The position numbers were made by a program, and so were the translations under genes. 64,000 nucleotides of DNA from Agapetus fuscipes. Lineage: Eukaryota > Arthropoda > Insecta > Trichoptera > Glossosomatidae. The DNA is taken from assembly GCA_951799405.1 (NCBI GenBank), contig OX637345.1, forward strand, positions 11,780,001 through 11,844,000. The letters are read 5' to 3'. The notes under the pieces were generated by a model, which worked only from the letters and a program-made list of their open reading frames with translations, was not told where the DNA came from and did no database searches. Below, in pieces: positions 59,756 through 64,000 of the stretch (within the stretch, counting starts at the first letter, position 1; every line of letters starts with the position of its first letter).

Positions 59756-60252
59756 ACCGGTCCGTAGCTCAGTGGTAACACTGCGGACTCTGAATGGGAA
59801 GGTTGTGGGTTCGATTCCCGGCGGAGCACAAAAAATATACCATTTATATTTTCAAATTTGCTCTTCGCCGGGTTGAAAATTTCATAAAACCTTTACCAAT
59901 GACCGGTCACCAGAGGTCCATCCAGCCTTACAGCAACCGGGTCTTGCTTGAGAATTGGCGCTTTGTAGCGACGACGATCAAGCTCAAAAAAAGGTCAATA
60001 GCTCAATTGGTAGAATGCTTGCATTCCATGCGGAGAGCAAGGGTTCGATCTCAAAGGTTTACTCATCCTTCACAATAAATGAGAACCAGCCCCCCCGGGA
60101 GCTGGGAAACCCCCACTTCAATTGAAAGTGGTTGGTGTGAGGCCGGCCCACTTACCTGTAAAAATAAATAAGTCCCGAAGCGCCACATGCGACCCCTTTG
60201 GGGATAACGCAGGCAAGAAGTTACACTATATGTGTAGCTTAGTTGCGTAAAT
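59756..60252 (+). mobile_element. SINE-1/SINE-2 composite dimer, full length
   Basis: Starts with a complete SINE-1 head (ACCGGTCCGTAGCTCAGTGG, B box GGGTTCGATTCCCGG) and body. The SINE-1 tail is replaced by an A run after GATCAAGCTC and the SINE-2 head GGTCAATAGCTCAATTGGTA. SINE-2 lacks ~65 bp right after its B box (GGTTCGATCTCAAAGGTTTA) and then runs complete to GTAGCTTAGTTGCG. The same deletion is in 61743-62167, which shows that the dimer spread as a unit. Confidence 0.88.
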
Positions 60253-60338
60253 GACATATTTTTTGTGCTCCGCCAGGATTCGAACATGCGACCTGCAATT
60301 TACGAGTCTGAAGTGTTACCACTAGACTACGGACCGGT
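60253..60338 (-). mobile_element. SINE-1 head
   Basis: Minus-strand tRNA-like head (GTGCTCCGCCAGGATTCGAA to CTAGACTACGGACCGGT) abutting the dimer. Confidence 0.8.
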
Positions 60339-60884
60339 CTCATGTTACTGTGTTCCCTACATTTTCAATCCGATATAAACGTTGTGCCCTAAAATACCTC
60401 CTCCCGTCTCCATTTTTTAATAGACATATCGTCGTAGTTGCATTGTTGTTCACCCCCTTGCAATCACTCGCCCCGTGCTGCTCCATTGTTCTCCTGCGCT
60501 GGGGGCTGTTGGTGCACCGTGACCGGTCTGAGTGCCGGCGGCATGACTGACATTTTTTTAATCCGCGAATCATCACTGCACATCAATGTCATATATTTGA
60601 ATGAGAAATATTAGTAATATCATGAGGGTATAACATTGTTTTTCAAAAAACGTAGTTTTTCTTTCAAAAATTTAGCATCTATTTACCTCGAGTACTTTCG
60701 ACTTGCTTACGTCATTTTCAAGAGGACATTGTTACAATATTAACAATACAAAAACCATAGAGAAATTAGAACCTAGGATGAATTACGATAAAGAGGTGCA
60801 ATTAAAGATACAGGCCGCCTTTGTTTGACTTGTAGATTTTCTTCAATCTACCCAGATTCCCCTACAGTATTCCTTACAACTGTA
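60339..60884. other. Unassigned, with a hammerhead-like patch
   Basis: The minus strand of 60664-60720 reads CTTGAAAATGAC, GTAAGCAA, GTCGAAAGTACTCGAGG. This resembles CTGAAGATGAC...GTCGAAAG repeats common in invertebrate genomes. A related CGAAAGCGCTCGAGG lies at 62226-62250. Confidence 0.35.
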
Positions 60885-61260
60885 CCTGTAACTCCACTCC
60901 GCTAGTGGTGGCGAGAGCCTCAATAGATTCGCCTCCATTTTTGCCTATCTTTACAAAACTCTTTCAATTCATTCACATCCATCACCTTTTTTATATACAT
61001 TTCCTTCTATAACATTCACTTTGTATATTCATTCACACTTTCACCAATCTGATACAGCCATACTTTTCTCAGTCTTCAATTCCTCTTTTTCTTTTCACAT
61101 TTCCTCTGTAGATACACTTTTTAAGTCTTTCGCCATCCATTCTTTCTACATGTCCAAGCCAATCTCATCACATTCTTTTGCACTAATACTTTTACATCCT
61201 CTTTCAACTTGCATTTCTCTTTTACCTATTCATTCTTCACTGTATCTCTATAAAGCCCAG
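60885..61260 (-). pseudogene. LINE-B C-terminal fragment
   Basis: Minus strand with frame breaks: WTCRKNGWRKT-like, a KRGIEDE region and MDVNELKEFCKD, then the LINE-B end (GAGGCTCTCGCCACCACTAG and GTTACAGGTACAG). Confidence 0.7.
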
Positions 61261-61742
61261 TAATTTCAACGTTAGCATAAGCCACTTTAAACTGATGACA
61301 AAAGCTAACAAGATTTACATAAGTGTATTTTTCATCCAGTGTAATGTCGCTATGGTAACGTTTAAAATACCGGGCCTTACAGTTTTCCCTGTCTTACTCA
61401 AGTGTTTTATTTCTACCCAGCATGGAAAAAAAATAGCATACCACTATCAAGACCCGAAAGAACAACTTCAAGCATCTAAACTCTAAGCCTAAAGACCTCA
61501 ATTTTCATTTTGCATTTCAACACGGAGTTGTTCTTTTGACAGTTCCTGAAATGGGGTTGACAATATAATAGGAGAGAGAGTAGGCAGTGACAATACGTAC
61601 AGGCTGGTTGCCATGGGCAGGGCAGGCACTGTGGATTTAGTGAGTGTATTAGCATCATAAAGGGAATAACTGATAATCACTTCGTACATCAGACGTTCTG
61701 AACATTGACCAAGTGAAAAATATTTTATATTTTAGAAAGGAA
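61261..61742. other. Unassigned stretch
   Basis: No feature recognised. Confidence 0.4.
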
Positions 61743-62167
61743 GGGGTCGCATGTGGCGATTCGGGACCTATTTATTTTTACGGGTAAGGGGGCCGGCCTC
61801 ACACCAACCACCTTCAGTTGAAGTGGGGGTTTCCCAGTTCCCGGGGGGGCTGGTTCTTATTTCGTGTGAAGGCTGAGAAAACCTTGAGATCGAACCCTTG
61901 CTCTCGGCATTGAATGCAAGCATTCTACCAATTGAGCTACCGACTTTTTCACGAGCTTGGTCGTCGTCGCTACAGAGCGCCAATTCTCAGGCAAGACCCA
62001 GTCGCTGTAAGGCTGGATGGACCTTTGGTGACCGGTCATTGGTAAAGGTTTATGAATTTTTCAACACAGCGAAGAACACATTTGAAAATATAAATGTTTT
62101 ATTTTTTGTGCTCAGCCGGGATTCGAACCCACAACCTTCCATTCAGAGTCCGAAGTGTTACCACTGA
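61743..62167 (-). mobile_element. SINE-1/SINE-2 composite dimer
   Basis: On the minus strand a SINE-1 head (TGGAAGGTTGTGGGTTCGAA) and body lead through GAGCTTGGTCG (inverse) and AAAAAGTCGGTAGCTCAATT into SINE-2. It has the same ~65 bp loss after the B box (TTCGATCTCAAGGTTTTC) as 59756-60252. The last ~90 bp of SINE-2 are missing. Confidence 0.85.
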
Positions 62168-62565
62168 ATATTAAAAAAATATATGTAAAAGTAAAACAAA
62201 GTTTTTCTTCACGAGCTGATTTATTTCCTCGAGCGCTTTCGATGTTATCACAAGTACAAGTAGAAGAATTATCAACTGGTTGTCAACCACTGTGCCAAAA
62301 AAAAACTGAAGGGGTGACTACTCTACAAATGACATCCCTACCAAATAAAGCCTGCGATATTTATACAAGTGATCAGCGCTACCCCATCCCTATCTGTAAA
62401 CATAAAGAGGTTATTTACAACATATCTGTTTGCACAGGTCCATCCCTAGCCCCTGCCAAGTAAAAAAGTTTACGTGTAAACTCAACCAAAGCGTTTTAAA
62501 CCAAACTCTACAGTTGTCGTTTTGAAAATATATTTTTCATATGTTTAAGTTTTTGGTAGCAACGC
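62168..62565. other. Unassigned stretch
   Basis: A frame at 62155-62463 shows no known domain. No gene called. Confidence 0.35.
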
Positions 62566-62885
62566 AACGCACCTAAGCTACACATACAACGCAACTTATT
62601 GCCGCGTTATCCCTGAAGGCTTTCGCAAGTGGCAAGTGAAAGATATTAATTTTGCAAGTAAGGGGGACAGCTTAACGTCCACCACTTTAGTCGAAGTGTG
62701 GGTTTTAAAGCTCCCGAGGCGGCTGGTACTTATTTCTTGTGAACGCTGAGTAAACCTTGCCGGTATTTTATTTTGGGTTTTGAAATATACATCGCAACGC
62801 GGAATCATTTCTGACACCCTAGGTGGGATTCGAACTCGAGCTCACGACATGGAATACAAGCACTCTACCAGCTGAGCTATCGATC
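62566..62885 (-). mobile_element. SINE-2, full length
   Basis: The best complete copy. Minus strand from GATAGCTCAGCTGGTAGAGT (A box) and GAGTTCGAATCCCACC (B box) through TGTCAGAAATGATTCC, TTTACTCAGC, AGCTTTAAAACCC and CACTTCGACTAAAGTGG to GTATGTGTAGCTTAGGTGCG. Confidence 0.9.
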
Positions 62886-62954
62886 GGATTCTTTCATAAT
62901 TTTTAATTGTACGTAATTAATATACCTACTGATTTTTTTAATACATTTATTTTA

Positions 62955-63175
62955 CCGTCCATAAAAAAAATGGTTCACTTTGCCAAGGCCACCTCTGTTT
63001 CAGGGAAGGTCGGAACAAGTTGCGGGGCTTATGTTTATTTGAGGTTTAGTTTTTTCATTGTAAGTACCTACACATATAGCATTTGTAAGCGCGAACTTAC
63101 ACGTGTCTTCTTGTGTGCATGCATTTTACATTAATTTCAAATGTTAATACATCTTTTCCACTTAGATTACAGAAG
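62955..63175 (+). repeat. LINE-A 3' end
   Basis: ATGGTTCACTTTGCCAAGGC to CTTTTCCACTTAGATTACAG. The first ~60 bp of the segment are absent. Confidence 0.85.
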
Positions 63176-63460
63176 AGCGATTTTTCCATATTTTCGAATT
63201 TAACGACTAACGAAGAAAAAGTGCAGGGAAATGTCAGAGGAAAGCGTGGAAGGGAAAGACCGAGGACGAAATGGATACGCCAAATAGGTGAGATTGCGAA
63301 AGAATGGAACCTGCAGACTGAGAATAAGAGAAGAGTACCCATGTATGAGGAAAGTGATGAATGTTGAAGAGATGAAAGAGATATCTAAGGACAGAAAAAT
63401 GTGGAGACGCATCACCCCTAGTGGAACGGCGGCAGGATACAGTAACAGCAACAGTTAAAA
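63176..63460 (+). pseudogene. LINE-B C-terminal fragment
   Basis: VQGNVRGKRGRERPRTKWIR, QIGEIAKEWNLQTENKRR, then a frameshift before MNVEEMKEISKDRKMWRRI and the end CCCCTAGTGGAACGGCGGCA, GGATACAGTAACAGCAACAG. The nearest relative in the window is 1327-1696, and here the Trp codon after the basic motif is intact. Confidence 0.75.
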
Positions 63461-63724
63461 AAAAAAAAACAAAACTGAGAAACTTGAGGTTTTATACTCG
63501 ACTGGACGATGGTGTGGTATGCTCAGATGGTAAACCCCGTATTTGTCATAGTCATAGATAATTAAAGAAACCCTAAAAAGGGGGAGGAAATTTTGCCGGC
63601 AGTGCTATTGTTTGCAGCTATTGTCTTTTGAATGAAAAAAAAATGCCTGAAGCACCATTGTCATTGGTTTTTAAAAAATATCATCAAAAGTATATTATAT
63701 CAAAAGTAAACAAAACATAGTACA
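63461..63724. other. Unassigned stretch
   Basis: No feature recognised. Confidence 0.4.
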
Positions 63725-64000
63725 TTAACGCAACGCAAAATCACAACTAAGCTTCACATATACAACAACATTTTCCAACATTGTTGTCGAATGAGTCGTC
63801 TGTGGGGTGCGGAACCTATCTTTTTTTTAAGATAAGCCTTGCGACAACCACTTCAGTTACCCAGCTCCTTAGACTTCCCATTTCTTGTGAAGGCTGAGTA
63901 AACCTTGCCGATATTTTATTTTTAGTTTTACATAAACACTTGTCTTGTCTTGTGTCTCTTACAACTTTTTCCCGTGTTGTCCCCGAAGGAGTCGCATGTG
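63725..64000 (-). mobile_element. SINE-2 copies, the last cut by the window edge
   Basis: 63725-63950 is a diverged 3' two thirds of SINE-2. 63955-64000 (TTACAACTTTTTCCCGTGTT, GTCCCCGAAGGAGTCGCATG) is the tail of another copy that leaves the window. Confidence 0.75.

Overview
This window looks like intergenic DNA from an animal, and I see no host gene in it. It is AT-rich, has no bacterial gene organisation, and almost every open frame that can be explained belongs to a retroelement. Insects, and Lepidoptera in particular, are my best guess: the C-terminal reverse transcriptase (RT) tails resemble those of lepidopteran RTE-like elements, and tRNA-derived SINEs and MITEs are dense. That is judged by eye and from memory of the families, not from a search.

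Names used here. LINE-A is an RTE-like element whose structured ~250-300 bp 3' end ends in (TTAGA)n or (TTATAGA)n; roughly fifty 5'-truncated copies of that end are the main repeat. LINE-B is a related RTE-like element ending in TTACAG repeats. LINE-C stands for L2/CR1-like tails ending in TTA or ATC repeats. LINE-D is CR1/Jockey-like, with copies ending in poly-A or TAAAA. LINE-E is the one nearly complete CR1/Jockey-type element. LINE-G is Jockey-like with a poly-A tail. LINE-H is another RTE-type element. SINE-1, SINE-2 and SINE-3 are three tRNA-derived SINE families. MITE-E, MITE-F and MITE-P are short inverted-repeat elements. REP-X is an unassigned ~140 bp dispersed repeat.

Layout. 1-14600: LINE-A ends, SINEs, a MITE nested in a MITE (7906-8260), a tail-to-tail SINE-1 palindrome (12387-12986) and hammerhead-ribozyme-like motifs (1876-1910, 9512-9750). 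14600-18300: LINE-D and LINE-C tails and a foldback-like array of short repeats. 18300-25450: old SINE, LINE-A and LINE-B debris and microsatellites. 25459-31152: LINE-E, with ORF1 and an endonuclease/RT ORF2 free of stops apart from one 1,886 bp insertion flanked by TTAA. 31180-36500: LINE-A and LINE-C RT tails, a second foldback array with 15 bp units, and a SINE-1 split by LINE-B with a 7 bp target duplication. 36500-64000: more LINE-A, LINE-B and LINE-G tails, MITEs, a 126 bp coding-like tandem repeat seen at two loci, and composite SINE-1/SINE-2 dimers.

How the parts relate. The RT elements appear to have supplied the machinery and the SINEs borrowed their 3' ends. SINE-1 carries a LINE-C-like 3' hairpin in most copies and a LINE-G-like tail in others, and it has also fused to SINE-2. 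Nested insertions with visible target duplications give a relative order of activity.
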